From DASVWZ01 sp963708575 (GTDB taxonomy: Bacteria; Acidobacteriota; Terriglobia; Terriglobales; Acidobacteriaceae), in NCBI GenBank assembly GCA_963708575.1, contig CAVPTB010000007.1:1798001-1862000 (forward strand): a stretch of 64,000 bases of DNA, written 5' to 3'. The notes under the pieces are model-generated. The model was not told the origin of the DNA. It searched no databases and was given only the letters and a program-made list of their open reading frames with translations. Below, piece by piece: positions 7,506 through 15,561 of the stretch (its first letter is position 1; every line of letters starts with the position of its first letter). A program made the translations under genes and the position numbers.

Positions 7506-8587
7506 TGCCGTCCCTGGAGTTCGTTTTCTGGTATTTCAATGTCTGATGGTCGGTCCCACCGGGGCGCACGGGATGGTATTCCCGGCCCTTCCAACTGACC
7601 TTACCTCTTTTATAAAAGATCCATGACCGCAGGAGCAGGTAAGAAAAAAGCGGCAGGCCCGCCAAGGCCAGCAGGTTTGCACCTAAAGAAAAATGTGCCT
7701 TGCGAATTCGCCTTAGCAGAACAAGGTAGGAACCGGCAGTCGTTATGCCAGCAAACGTCGCCAGCGTAGTGCGTCCATTCAGTCCCGTACCCACAGCGAT
7801 TCCAGCCGAGGCCACGATCACGGCAAACTCAGCAAAACGCTTGATCGCGAGTTCTGCTGGCGAAGGAAAAAGCAGCGCCAGATTCTTAGTCCATCCCTCG
7901 CGGAGTTGGTCAAAACTGCGATACATGCGGGTCCGAACCAGGCCGGTGCCCAGCCGGAAGAATATTTTTCGGCCCGACCTCTTCACCAGCTTCGCCAGCT
8001 CGAACGTCCTCCAGCAGTTTGTCGGCAACCGCTGCGTGTCCGCCGATGGCCTCGTATGCCTCGCGAGTGATCAACACATATTGTCCGTTGGCCGCCGCCG
8101 CTGGCGACGCAGGATCGCTGACCTCGGAAGGCCGATAAGTCGTGGCCAGCTCGGCAAAGATCACCGGCATGACAGCTTTTTCCCAGAAGCCTATGACTTC
8201 CTGCTCGGGCGAATAGGACAAAAGCGCGACACCTCGCGTTCCGGCTTCCGCTACGCTATGTGCCAGCGATCCCGGCAGATGGACCGTGTCAGCGTCGGTG
8301 AAAAGAATCCACTTGCCCCGAGCAGATTTCGCCCCGGAGGCCAGCGCGTTGTTTTTGCCTATCCAATTCGCCGGTAAGGGGGGAGCTTCGACGACCTTGA
8401 CGACCGGAAAGAACTCGGCGATCGCGCGAGTGCGGTCAGTCGATCCATCGTCTACAACGATAACCTCGAAGCTTATGCCGGTCTGTCCGGCCAGCGATTC
8501 GAGGCACGCTCCCAGACAGGCTTCTTCATTGCGTGCCGGAACAATCACCGTCACTGCGGGCCTCAAGGCAGCATCTGGCTGAACCAT
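7480..8587 (-). pseudogene. Membrane-anchored family 2 glycosyltransferase, broken by a frameshift
   Basis: Two frames together make one GT2 enzyme of about 365 residues. The first, from ATG 8587, has VTVIVPARNEE, VIVVDDGSTDRT and a FTDADTVH (DxD) motif. At about 8002-8004 the frame is lost and continues one base over with ELAKLVKRSGRKIFFRLGTG, several hydrophobic C-terminal segments and a final SWKGREYHP motif common in this branch. Removing one base restores the protein; without that, the C-terminal membrane anchors are lost. The gene starts the minus-strand pterin run and overlaps the first PTPS. A TATAAT (complement of 8601-8606) 14 bases upstream could be its -10. It may be a real pseudogene or an assembly error. 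Confidence 0.75.
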
Positions 8588-8590
8588 AAC

Positions 8591-9100
8591 GTGACTCTGT
8601 ATTATAGCTGTGTGCGACGCGCTGCCGTTTTTCTCACCTTCTTGCTGCTATTCCTGCCCGGCTGCTACAAGGGGTCCCGGCCCCCTCGTATCGGAACAGC
8701 CGCGCCGGACTTCACCATCCAGGACTCAGACCGGAAAGTCAGGCTTAGTGAATTACGGGGCAAGGTCGTGGTTTTGAACTTTTGGGCTACATGGTGCCCG
8801 CCATGTGTAGAAGAAACGCCGTCCCTGCTGCAGATGTCGCAGAAGCTGAGAGACAAGGGGGTGGTGGTGCTGGGAGTCAGCATCGACGTGGACGGCGACG
8901 CCTACCACAAGTTTTTGCAGGAACGAAAAATCGACTTTCTGACCGTGCGTGATCCCGATGAAAAAACCAGCAATCTTTATGGTTCCTTCAAATGGCCGGA
9001 GACTTACATCATCGATCGCAACGGCGTGGTCCGACGGAAGTTCATCGGAGCCGTCGACTGGTCTTCGCCGGAAGTGGTCGACTTCCTGACCAAACTGTAA
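8591..9100 (+). CDS. TlpA-like thiol-disulfide oxidoreductase, lipoprotein
   Basis: A 169-residue thioredoxin-fold protein with the WCPPC active site in NFWATWCPPCVEE, a cis-Pro loop near WPETYIIDRNG and the APDFTIQD lead of the TlpA/ResA group. It would reduce or isomerise disulfides in the periplasm, for example in cytochrome c maturation. The N-terminus is a lipoprotein signal: FLTFLLLFLPGC, with LPGC as the lipobox, so the protein is anchored to the membrane. GTG 8591 is the first start; GTG 8612 (VRRAAVF) is an equally good alternative and would suit a promoter overlapping 8600-8605. It is divergent from the glycosyltransferase. Confidence 0.88.
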   Translation: MTLYYSCVRRAAVFLTFLLLFLPGCYKGSRPPRIGTAAPDFTIQDSDRKVRLSELRGKVVVLNFWATWCPPCVEETPSLLQMSQKLRDKGVVVLGVSIDVDGDAYHKFLQERKIDFLTVRDPDEKTSNLYGSFKWPETYIIDRNGVVRRKFIGAVDWSSPEVVDFLTKL

Positions 9101-9207
9101 GCCGGCCCTGGGAAAATTCACCGGAAGTTAACCCGTCATACACACGCCTGAAATCTCAGTTTTCTAAGATCGCATCTGTTCGACGATACGGTTTACTACC
9201 ACGTGGA

Positions 9208-9245
9208 AAAAGCGGGGGACCGTTTGATACCAGGCCTCCGCTTTT
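9208..9245. terminator. Bidirectional terminator between convergent genes
   Basis: AAAAGCGGGGG and CCTCCGCTTTT can pair with one mismatch around a 16-base loop. A-run and T-run flank the stem on both sides, so it can serve the thioredoxin-like gene and the minus-strand gene that ends at 9280. Confidence 0.6.
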
Positions 9246-9279
9246 CTTCTCCCTGCATGAAGCGGGGAGCGTAGTTCAG

Positions 9280-9519
9280 TTATTTTCCGTCGGATTCAAC
9301 GTCTTCAGGGCCGGACTCATCGAGGCCGACGCGGAACAACGCGGCCTGGGCTTCCGCATGTTCTCGAAGCTCCCGCATCTCGTCCGCTTCAGCGGTATTG
9401 TCTACGCCCTCCGGCTTCTCCTGTTTACGCTGGGTTCGGCGCTCGGCTTTCTCGCGTTGTTTCTGTTGCCGTGCCTGTTCCTTCTGACGTTTGCTAAATG
9501 TTGATCGCCCTTGTGGCAT
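9280..9519 (-). CDS. Small highly charged protein of unknown function (79 aa)
   Basis: MPQGRSTFSKRQKEQARQQK opens a protein that is about half Lys, Arg, Gln and Glu for 40 residues, predicted as a single long helix, with an acidic tail. A purine-rich AGGGGG lies about nine bases upstream on the minus strand. Proteins with this opening recur in Acidobacteriota as hypothetical genes. A nucleic-acid or ribosome-associated role would suit the charge, but nothing identifies it. It lies downstream of an RRM protein on the same strand. Confidence 0.6.
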   Translation of the reverse strand: MPQGRSTFSKRQKEQARQQKQREKAERRTQRKQEKPEGVDNTAEADEMRELREHAEAQAALFRVGLDESGPEDVESDGK

Positions 9520-9599
9520 TCACAATTCCCCCTATTCTCATTTTTCATCGAGACCGGGCGACCGTAGCCGCCCAAGGCAAACCTCGCCAAAATCGAAAT

Positions 9600-9983
9600 C
9601 TACCAGCGCGGCTCGCGAGGCTGTCGCGCGTGACCCTGATAATCGTCGCGGCCACCACCACGTCCTCCGCCGCCACCGCCGGAGCGTTGTCCACCAGAGC
9701 GCTGTCCGCCACCACCAGGTCCACTGCGGGGACGGTCGGTTTTAGGTTTCGCTTCGTTGATCGTCAACGTGCGGCCACCTAAGGACGTTCCGTTCAGAGC
9801 GGCGATAGCCTTTTCGGCTTCGCCAGCATTTGTCATTTCCACAAAGGCAAAACCGCGCGCTCGGCCAGTCTCCCGATCGGTCACAATGTTCACCCGCTCG
9901 ATCTCTCCGTGCGGCTGAAAAACCTCTCGTAATTCCGCTTCGGTCGTACTGTGCGGCAAATTTCCGACATAAAGATTTTTCAT
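9600..9983 (-). CDS. RNA-binding protein with one RRM and Gly-rich tail
   Basis: A 127-residue protein with a single RRM. RNP-2 is LYVGNL (residues 4-9) and RNP-1 is RGFAFVEM (about 44-51), with the alpha/beta order expected between. The tail from residue 85 on is Gly/Arg-rich (GGGGQRSGGQRSGGGGGGRG), a low-complexity region that often aids RNA binding or assembly. The family resembles the cyanobacterial and acidobacterial Rbp proteins that respond to cold. The ATG shares one base with the stop of the upstream receiver-like gene (TAATG) and AGGAG lies just before, so the two are coupled. The proximity to a cold-shock protein is suggestive. Confidence 0.9.
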   Translation of the reverse strand: MKNLYVGNLPHSTTEAELREVFQPHGEIERVNIVTDRETGRARGFAFVEMTNAGEAEKAIAALNGTSLGGRTLTINEAKPKTDRPRSGPGGGGQRSGGQRSGGGGGGRGGGRDDYQGHARQPREPRW

Positions 9984-10582
9984 TACTGTTCTCCTCTTAG
10001 CAAGTCATCGAGTGTACGTGAAGCATTGCCTCGCTTATTGAGCCGCATCTCCGAGTCCCGCGGCGGCGATGGCCTTTCCCGCAACGCTTTGGTGCGCGCG
10101 TGCGAGAGTGACCGCACTTCCGAGATTTTCCGGGATGCTTCCAGAATCCCCCAGCGCTGCTCGGGAACTGCGGAAGGGTCGTTGGCAATCGCAGTGTCGC
10201 TTGAGATCGTCGAGTCGGCGGCATCCTGCACCAACGAGCCTGAATCCGCGTTGGGAAAGTCCGCCAAAAGCTCCGGCTTGCCCACAAAAAACGCCATCTT
10301 CTGCGGTGGGTTCGCGCCGCGAATGTCATCGCAAAACTTGTCCCGGCTGCCCAGTTCGTTTTCGAGGTCGAACAGAACCAGGTTGTATAAATCAGCCCGC
10401 CACCAGGAACGCGCCTCACTGATATCGGCGGCTATATCCACCTCAACCCCAAGGTTCCTCATACTTTCAGCTCGCAGGTCACGCTTGGTTTGCGATGCAT
10501 CGATCAGCAGGACTCGCTTCTTCCTCAGAGCTGCCGGAAGCTGTTCCCCAACCGTCAACGGAGGCATGGATGTGGTGGTCAC
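9983..10582 (-). CDS. Response-regulator receiver-like protein
   Basis: A 199-residue protein starting at GTG 10582, four bases inside the preceding small gene. Residues about 22-115 have the layout of a receiver fold: KRVLLIDASQTKRDLRAESM (the acidic pocket and strand 1), NLVLFDLEN (position of the phospho-Asp), and AFFVGKPE (position of the conserved Lys). It has only one Asp in the LLIDAS strand where two acidic residues are usual, so phosphorylation is uncertain. The C-terminal half is disordered and basic with no HTH domain. It is co-transcribed with an RRM protein. Confidence 0.65.
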   Translation of the reverse strand: MTTTSMPPLTVGEQLPAALRKKRVLLIDASQTKRDLRAESMRNLGVEVDIAADISEARSWWRADLYNLVLFDLENELGSRDKFCDDIRGANPPQKMAFFVGKPELLADFPNADSGSLVQDAADSTISSDTAIANDPSAVPEQRWGILEASRKISEVRSLSHARTKALRERPSPPRDSEMRLNKRGNASRTLDDLLRGEQ

Positions 10583-10734
10583 GCCGACACCGCCTTCGGT
10601 TTGGAACTAGAGGTCGCATTTTTTACTCTGCCCGCCTCAATTTTTTCCAGCATAGCCCGGCTCCGTTTCCGGCGCGCCAGCTTTTGCTTCCGCTCCCGGT
10701 TGAATCTCGATTTGTCACCGTTGACTCCGGACAT
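10579..10734 (-). CDS. Small basic protein of unknown function (51 aa)
   Basis: A 51-residue gene overlapped by longer spurious frames. It begins MSGVNGDKSRFNRERKQKLA and contains a KLARRKRSRAMLEKIE helix. The ribosome site AAGGAG is six bases upstream of the ATG. The stop overlaps the GTG start of the receiver-like gene by four bases (GTGA), so the two are translationally coupled. The charge pattern recalls the 79-residue protein downstream in the same run. The function is unknown. Confidence 0.6.
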   Translation of the reverse strand: MSGVNGDKSRFNRERKQKLARRKRSRAMLEKIEAGRVKNATSSSKPKAVSA

Positions 10735-10744
10735 TTCAGCTCCT

Positions 10745-11268
10745 TAGGAACACAATTTTTGATGGGACGGGCGTTGGCCACTGAGTGATGCTTTCCAGCA
10801 CACCTCGGAAGCCGTTCTAAATCTGTCAGAGATCTTGGGGATAAAGGTGACTGCCTTCCGGTTGATCTTCTCAATCGCGAAGGCGCAATCTATGGAGCGG
10901 TGAGTCTTCGAGGTTAAGAGGCTTATTATGCGGTGCGGACCTTCTATTTCCTTCACCGCTGCTGGGCCTCACTGCAGGCCAAGCGGTTCGATGATATTTT
11001 CGGTGCTTCTCTATATTACTACCTATCTCCGCAAAGCCCTAATTTCTTGCTGACAACAAGCCTGCGAGTAGATTTCGGCATTGAAACTGAACACATTGGC
11101 AGGCTTTCAGCTATTTTGGCTTGCTAAGCATCAGTTCTACGGGTACCATAGGTTTGTACGTTAGACCGAATCGGTCGTGAGCAGCTCTTGCCTTAACAGC
11201 CAGTACCCTGCCAGTTTCTTCCGATCCCTCAAGCGTAAAATACAACAAAGGAACAACAGTACAAACAT
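10745..11268. other. Intergenic stretch before the cold-shock gene
   Basis: No convincing gene is visible. A minus-strand frame from GTG 10956 to 10744 (70 residues, starting VKEIEGPHRIISLL) sits directly before the small basic gene and could be a first cistron of that operon, but it has no clear ribosome site and no known motif; I give it about one chance in three. The right half (about 11130-11268) is the long untranslated leader expected before a cspA-type gene. Confidence 0.4.
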
Positions 11269-11469
11269 ATGGAACAAGGAACAGTGAAGTGGTTTAACGA
11301 TGCCAAGGGCTACGGCTTTATTAGCCGCCAGTCGGGCGAAGACGTTTTCGTGCATTTTTCGGCGATTCAAGCCGGCGGTTTCAAGAGCCTGCAAGAGGGC
11401 CAAACCGTGCAGTTCGAAGTAACCAAGGGACCGAAGGGCTGGCAGGCCGAGAACGTCCAGGCAATCTAA
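11269..11469 (+). CDS. Cold-shock protein, CspA family
   Basis: A complete 66-residue cold-shock domain. The RNA-binding motifs are KGYGFI (RNP-1) and VFVHFSAI (RNP-2), and the typical GTVKWFND opening is present. It binds single-stranded nucleic acid and acts as an RNA chaperone. AAAGGAAC lies about 17 bases upstream of ATG; the leader is long, as is usual for cold-regulated mRNAs. A strong terminator follows at once, so it is monocistronic. Confidence 0.95.
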   Translation: MEQGTVKWFNDAKGYGFISRQSGEDVFVHFSAIQAGGFKSLQEGQTVQFEVTKGPKGWQAENVQAI

Positions 11470-11487
11470 GCTCACAAGCTTACGAGA

Positions 11488-11517
11488 GGGCGATCGCAAT
11501 TGGCGATCGCCCTTTTT
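11488..11517 (+). terminator. Intrinsic terminator of the cold-shock gene
   Basis: GGGCGATCGC (11488-11497) pairs perfectly with GCGATCGCCC (11503-11512) across AATTG, followed by TTTTT. It lies 18 bases past the cold-shock stop. Confidence 0.9.
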
Positions 11518-11602
11518 GATTTTTGCGACCTCAGTATCGCGGGCGGAGCCTTACGGGCGACTTAAAGCGAAGTCTTTGAGGATGGGTTTGGAGCGGATGA
11601 CC

Positions 11603-11676
11603 TGGCAGCCCCCCAGGGATTCGAACCCCGATACTCTGCTCCAGAGGCAGATGTCCTACCATTGAACGAGGGGGCT
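11603..11676 (-). tRNA. tRNA-Gln (anticodon CTG)
   Basis: On the minus strand the acceptor AGCCCCC pairs with GGGGGCT, followed by G and an encoded CCA. The anticodon stem TCTGC/GCAGA closes the loop CTCTGGA, giving anticodon CTG (reads CAG). The T arm has GTTCGAAT. All four arms fold, and the length of 74 is normal. Confidence 0.95.
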
Positions 11677-11887
11677 GTAGCAATTGATTTTATGGGCTAC
11701 CCGCTTTCGGGTCAACCAGCCGAGCGACACTGCTAAGGAAACACGAAGTCGCGCAGGCATCGGAAGATAAACAGGCCTGGCGTCTTTGCCGTTCGATCTT
11801 CTTCGTGCCGCTAGGTCTCTGTGGCAGTTTTTTGTCGTTGCGACCGGAAGCAGTACTTCATTTAAGATTTGCACGAGGAGAACTTCC

Positions 11888-12496
11888 ATGGTCGCCACCA
11901 TCGGCAGCGTCGCGCCACTCGACAGCCACTTTACCGAAACCGCCCGTCGAATTCTGCAGCCCGATCAATGCGCGCTGGTCGTTATCGATATCCAGGAAAA
12001 ACTGCTGCCGCCGATTTACCAGAAGGAACGACTGGTTAAGAATTCCCAACTCCTCATCCGACTGGCTTCCATCCTGAAAATCCCGACGCTCGCCACCACC
12101 CAGTACTCAAAAGGATTGGGCGCCACCGTTCCCGACATCGCTTCCCTGCTTGCGGAGACCCAACCCATCGACAAGCAAATGTTCTCCTGCTTTGGGAGCG
12201 ACAGCTTTTGTTCTTCGGTCAAGCGTCTACCGGGAAACCGCAACACTCTTCTACTCTGCGGCATGGAGAGTCATATCTGCGTCACCCAAACAGCGCTCGG
12301 CGCTTTGCAGGAAGGATATTTGGTGCACGTAGCGTCAGACGCGGTGAGTTCGCGCAGCGAATGGAATTGGAAGATTGGACTGGATCGGATGCGGGCCGCG
12401 GGCGCAGTAATCTCGTCAACTGAAATGATGTTGTACGAGCTGATGCGATCTTCGGGATCGCCCGCCTTCAAAGAACTGCTTCCGTATCTGAAGTAG
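11888..12496 (+). CDS. Isochorismatase-family cysteine hydrolase
   Basis: A 202-residue hydrolase. The catalytic triad is visible as Asp in ALVVIDIQEKL (about residue 32), Lys in IDKQMFSCF and Cys in CGMESHICVTQTA (about 138). The family cleaves isochorismate, N-carbamoyl compounds or nicotinamide; the GMESHICV form is common in the YcaC/hydrolase subgroup, so the substrate is not fixed. ATG 11888 is chosen for the GAGGAGAA six bases before it; the frame is open another 34 codons upstream but without a site. It stands next to tRNA-Gln and is not in an evident operon. Confidence 0.88.
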   Translation: MVATIGSVAPLDSHFTETARRILQPDQCALVVIDIQEKLLPPIYQKERLVKNSQLLIRLASILKIPTLATTQYSKGLGATVPDIASLLAETQPIDKQMFSCFGSDSFCSSVKRLPGNRNTLLLCGMESHICVTQTALGALQEGYLVHVASDAVSSRSEWNWKIGLDRMRAAGAVISSTEMMLYELMRSSGSPAFKELLPYLK

Positions 12497-12595
12497 AAAC
12501 TTGAGGACGATTTGGATGGGGCGTCGCTGTCGCGCTGCGAACAGGCTTCTAGGCTCTCGAAGCGTTTAGCGGTCAGATTGGATTATCTGCGGCCG

Positions 12596-13507
12596 CTAGC
12601 TCGCGGCCGCGTCTTTCGCCTTCACCCGTACTACTGTAATCTTCGAAAAACCCTCTTCGAAAGTAGGCTGCTTCATCTTGCCTGCCATGCGGCGCATGAC
12701 GTCATCGGGCACAACGCGTTTTCGTTTCTGATTCCGCTCCAGGCAAACGTCCAGCGGCACATCGAAAAAAACCGCCTGCACTTCGTAGCCATAGTCCTTG
12801 GCTAGTTTGATCCATCCGTGGCGATCATGCGGAGTCAGGTTGGTGGTGTCGACGTAGTTCATAGGACGCCGCGCGATCAGTCGCGCTTTGAGCATCGATC
12901 GAAGGTTAGAAAAAACCAGATCCTGAAAGCGCTGTTCCGTAGGGTCGTCAAACAGAATGGCGCGCAGCAGATCGCTCGACAGCGGATTGATATTGTTGCG
13001 CTTGAACCACGAACTCTTGCCCGAACCGGGCAGTCCAATCGAGAGAACGACAGTCCCCTTGGAAGGCTTTGCGGACACTTCTCCGGCGGCCGGAGCTGGA
13101 ATCTGCGCAGGTTTGGGATGGGCAGTTGCACGTTGTGGACCTGCTGCCGGCTCCGCTGCTTCCGCCTGCGTTCCCTCTCCGGCGGGTTGCGCTGCTGTAG
13201 GCTGCGCCGCGCCACGAGTGCGACCTCGGCCGCCTCGGCCGCGGCGCCTGCGCCGGCGGCGTGGGTCGACTTCATTGCCACCGGCTTGCCCGGGAACCGC
13301 CGGTACGGCTGGATCCTCTCCAACCGCGTCGTCGGTTGATGCGGCCTCCGGGACTTCGGGCTCCGGTTCAGCTGGCGTTTCGGCCGCGACCGTGGGAGGC
13401 TGAACATCATAAAACGCTGGTTGTAGCGGAGCGGGTCCGGCTTGGGCCGATCCAGTTTCAGGTTCTTTTTTGCGACGCTTCAGGCGGTCGCGCATCCATT
13501 TGCGCAT
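12596..13507 (-). CDS. Polynucleotide-kinase-like P-loop protein with disordered N-terminus
   Basis: About 303 residues in two parts. Residues 1-145 are low-complexity, rich in Pro, Ala and Glu, with a strongly basic RRRRRRRGRGGRGRTRG block near 82-98. Residues 150-300 form a kinase domain of the Pnkp/Pnk-like group: Walker A GLPGSGKSS, SSDLLRAILFDD, YVDTTNLTPHDR and a C-terminal RMAGKM lid-like stretch. This would phosphorylate 5' ends of RNA or DNA. The basic block may bind RNA. The stop lies inside a palindrome with two GCGGCCGC copies at 12589-12596 and 12603-12610. No partner ligase or phosphatase is adjacent. Confidence 0.75.
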   Translation of the reverse strand: MRKWMRDRLKRRKKEPETGSAQAGPAPLQPAFYDVQPPTVAAETPAEPEPEVPEAASTDDAVGEDPAVPAVPGQAGGNEVDPRRRRRRRGRGGRGRTRGAAQPTAAQPAGEGTQAEAAEPAAGPQRATAHPKPAQIPAPAAGEVSAKPSKGTVVLSIGLPGSGKSSWFKRNNINPLSSDLLRAILFDDPTEQRFQDLVFSNLRSMLKARLIARRPMNYVDTTNLTPHDRHGWIKLAKDYGYEVQAVFFDVPLDVCLERNQKRKRVVPDDVMRRMAGKMKQPTFEEGFSKITVVRVKAKDAAAS

Positions 13508-13596
13508 GTCAGGCTTTTAACATACTCATAGGCTTGCGGGCAATGCGAGGCTGGGTTCATGCCAGCCCGCCTTTTTCGATTCAGGATGGCAAAGTT

Positions 13597-13950
13597 ATGG
13601 CGATTCCTCTTCAAATCCACGGACAGAAATACATCTGCCTCACCACTTTTCGTAAGAGCGGCGTTCCGGTCGTCACACCGGTGTGGTTCGCCGAAGACAA
13701 CGACAAGCTCTGCGTCATGACTCGCAGCGACTCCGGCAAATACAAACGGATTCGAAACAATCCCGAGGTCCGCGTCGCACCCTGCACCATGCGGGGCAAA
13801 ATCATCGGTCCGGAATTTCACGGTGAAGCCCGCATCCTCCCGCCCGAACAATGGGACAGGCCACGCCAAGCTGTCCGCCAGAAGTACTGGCTGGCGCGGC
13901 TGCCGTTCTGGAGCAAGAAGAATATTTACCTGGAAATAACCGTCGACTGA
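13597..13950 (+). CDS. PPOX-class flavin/F420-type split-barrel oxidoreductase
   Basis: A 117-residue split-barrel protein of the pyridoxamine 5'-phosphate oxidase-like class, with the opening KYICLTTFRKSGVPVVTPVWF and the MTRSDSGKYKRIRNNP cofactor loop followed by RVAPC and GPEFHGEA. The TRDGSGK-like loop suggests F420- or FMN-linked proteins. The start ATG 13597 is preceded by no good ribosome site; the frame is open far upstream, but that part overlaps the kinase gene on the other strand and is a chance extension. Its substrate is unknown. Confidence 0.75.
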   Translation: MAIPLQIHGQKYICLTTFRKSGVPVVTPVWFAEDNDKLCVMTRSDSGKYKRIRNNPEVRVAPCTMRGKIIGPEFHGEARILPPEQWDRPRQAVRQKYWLARLPFWSKKNIYLEITVD

Positions 13951-14046
13951 TCTGTCGTTCTGACTCCGGGATCCTGGCTGACTGACGTCTCAACGGTCCA
14001 AAGCAGTGTGCTGGATGCACTCCCTTTTGGTTGCCATATCCATACT

Positions 14047-14062
14047 TGAAACAGTCGTTTCA
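14047..14062. promoter_or_regulatory. Probable operator for the TetR-family regulator
   Basis: A perfect inverted repeat TGAAAC-AGTC-GTTTCA lies 38 bases before the tetR-family start, overlapping the likely promoter (TATGCT at 14065-14070 as -10). Such a site is typical of autoregulated TetR proteins. Confidence 0.5.
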
Positions 14063-14099
14063 CTTATGCTAAGGTTCCGGAGTCGACCCGAATATAGCC

Positions 14100-14747
14100 A
14101 TGGCCCGAACCGCAAATGAAGAGCGCCCGGCAGAACTGCTGGAATCCATGATCGATTACCTGGGAAAACACGGCGTAGCCGACCTTTCCCTCCGACCGCT
14201 CGCCAAAGCAGTCGGCTCCAGCCCGCGAGTTCTGCTCTATTACTTCGGCTCGAAAGAAGAGCTGGTGAATAAAGCACTGGCACATCTCCGCGAACGCCAG
14301 CGCACCCTCTTCGGCCAGGCTTTGGCTGGCAACCTCGACTCTCCTGCGGAGGCATGCCGTGCGGTTTGGAAACACATGAGCGCGCCCGAATTCGAGTCCC
14401 ACTTTCGATTGTTCTTCGAAGTCTATGGCCTGGCGCTGCGCCATCCGAAGCGATTCCACGAGTTCTTACGTAGCGCTATCGGCGACTGGCTGGAGTTTCT
14501 GGACGATCTCCACCGCCGAGAAGGTTGGGGACGAAACGAGGCTCGAGCAGTCTCGACCGTCGTTCTGGCAGGCTTTCGCGGCTTCATGCTCGACTATTGC
14601 GCCACACAAGACCGTAAACGCCTTGATCACGCCGTTGGTCTTTGGCTGGCTGCGCTGAACTCACTCGCACCAAAAAGTCGCCCGCTAAAACGCAAAAGCC
14701 CGGGCTCTTCAAGACCGCGCGCAGATCGAGGAAATCGCGAGAGATGA
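14100..14747 (+). CDS. TetR/AcrR-family transcriptional regulator
   Basis: A 215-residue regulator with an N-terminal HTH (about residues 14-60: LLESMIDYLGKHGVADLSLR, then VLLYYFGSKEELV, the family's YYHF-type helix end) and a helical ligand domain after it. It binds DNA as a dimer and is released by a small molecule. Its final codons overlap the next gene: the stop TGA shares ATGA with the protease start at 14744, so the two are translationally coupled. The palindrome upstream suggests autoregulation. The basic tail RPLKRKSPGSSRPRADRGNR is unusual for the family. Confidence 0.88.
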   Translation: MARTANEERPAELLESMIDYLGKHGVADLSLRPLAKAVGSSPRVLLYYFGSKEELVNKALAHLRERQRTLFGQALAGNLDSPAEACRAVWKHMSAPEFESHFRLFFEVYGLALRHPKRFHEFLRSAIGDWLEFLDDLHRREGWGRNEARAVSTVVLAGFRGFMLDYCATQDRKRLDHAVGLWLAALNSLAPKSRPLKRKSPGSSRPRADRGNRER

Positions 14748-15382
14748 AAGCCGACACCAAGTCACGGACGTTCTTTGGATTACTGATCACGCTCGGAGCT
14801 CCCATGCTTCCCATCAGCCGATGGGAACATGAATTCGCCGGCGTGGGCCATTTGGTGGTGTACGAGATTATCTGGTGGACGCTGGTGGCCGCCGTACTTC
14901 TCTACGTCACTCGTGTTGAACGTCGGCCGCTGTCGTCGATCGGCTTTCGCCCCTTTGGATTTCGCGAAATTGGCATCGCTGTGGCCGCCGGAGTGTTGAC
15001 CGTGGCTGGATTGGCGGCGATTTACCTTGTGATCTTCCCCGCGTTCCATGTCAATGAGGCCGCTCAAATAAACACGTTGCTCGCCACTCCTCTGTGGTGG
15101 CGGCTGATTTCAGTGGTGCGAGCGGGGGTTGGCGAAGAGGTCCTCTATCGAGGCTATGCCATGGAGCGATTGCAGGAACTGACCGGAAGCCGCGCCATGG
15201 CTGCGCTTGTTTCTTGCGCGATTTTCGCCCTGGCGCACGTCGGACCATGGGGATGGGCACACCTGTTTATCGCCGGATTTGGCGGCGCAGTTTTCACTGT
15301 GCTTTATCTCTGGCGCCGCAACCTGTGGATCAATATCGTGGCCCACACCCTTGTGGATGGCGTAGCGGTGCTGCTTGGGTAA
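14744..15382 (+). CDS. CPBP-family intramembrane metalloprotease
   Basis: About 212 residues with four to six hydrophobic helices. The three family motifs are present: EEVLYRG (the EExxxR pair), FALAHVG (FxxxH) and a final VAHTLVDGV, where the His completes the metal site. The family cleaves or modifies membrane substrates and is often linked to bacteriocin immunity or stress. ATG 14744 overlaps the TetR stop by four bases. Co-expression under TetR control is likely. Confidence 0.85.
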   Translation: MKADTKSRTFFGLLITLGAPMLPISRWEHEFAGVGHLVVYEIIWWTLVAAVLLYVTRVERRPLSSIGFRPFGFREIGIAVAAGVLTVAGLAAIYLVIFPAFHVNEAAQINTLLATPLWWRLISVVRAGVGEEVLYRGYAMERLQELTGSRAMAALVSCAIFALAHVGPWGWAHLFIAGFGGAVFTVLYLWRRNLWINIVAHTLVDGVAVLLG

Positions 15383-15522
15383 GCGTTCGGCCACAACCAC
15401 ACTTCGGACGCTCATCGCTATCTTCGGTGACGCATCCTCACTTCGGATCTCGGATCTCGACGAGAGTGCGAAAAAGGTTGCATGGTCTTTCATCTTGACG
15501 AGGGGGGATGGCTCAGCTGGCG

Positions 15523-15561
15523 GCCCAGGGTTCGCGTCCGTTTTTGGACGCTAACCTGGGC
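15523..15561. repeat. REP-like hairpin, left of the transposase remnant
   Basis: GCCCAGG (15523-15529) and CCTGGGC (15555-15561) close a hairpin with TTCGCGTCC and GGACGCTAA as inner arms. Its mirror at 16189-16223 uses the same bases, AGGTTAGCGCC and CGCGAACCTGGG. The pair brackets the transposase. Confidence 0.75.

Noticed and set aside
13261..13596. N-terminal extension of the PPOX protein
   Set aside because: The extension overlaps the kinase gene on the other strand and has no resemblance to the family.
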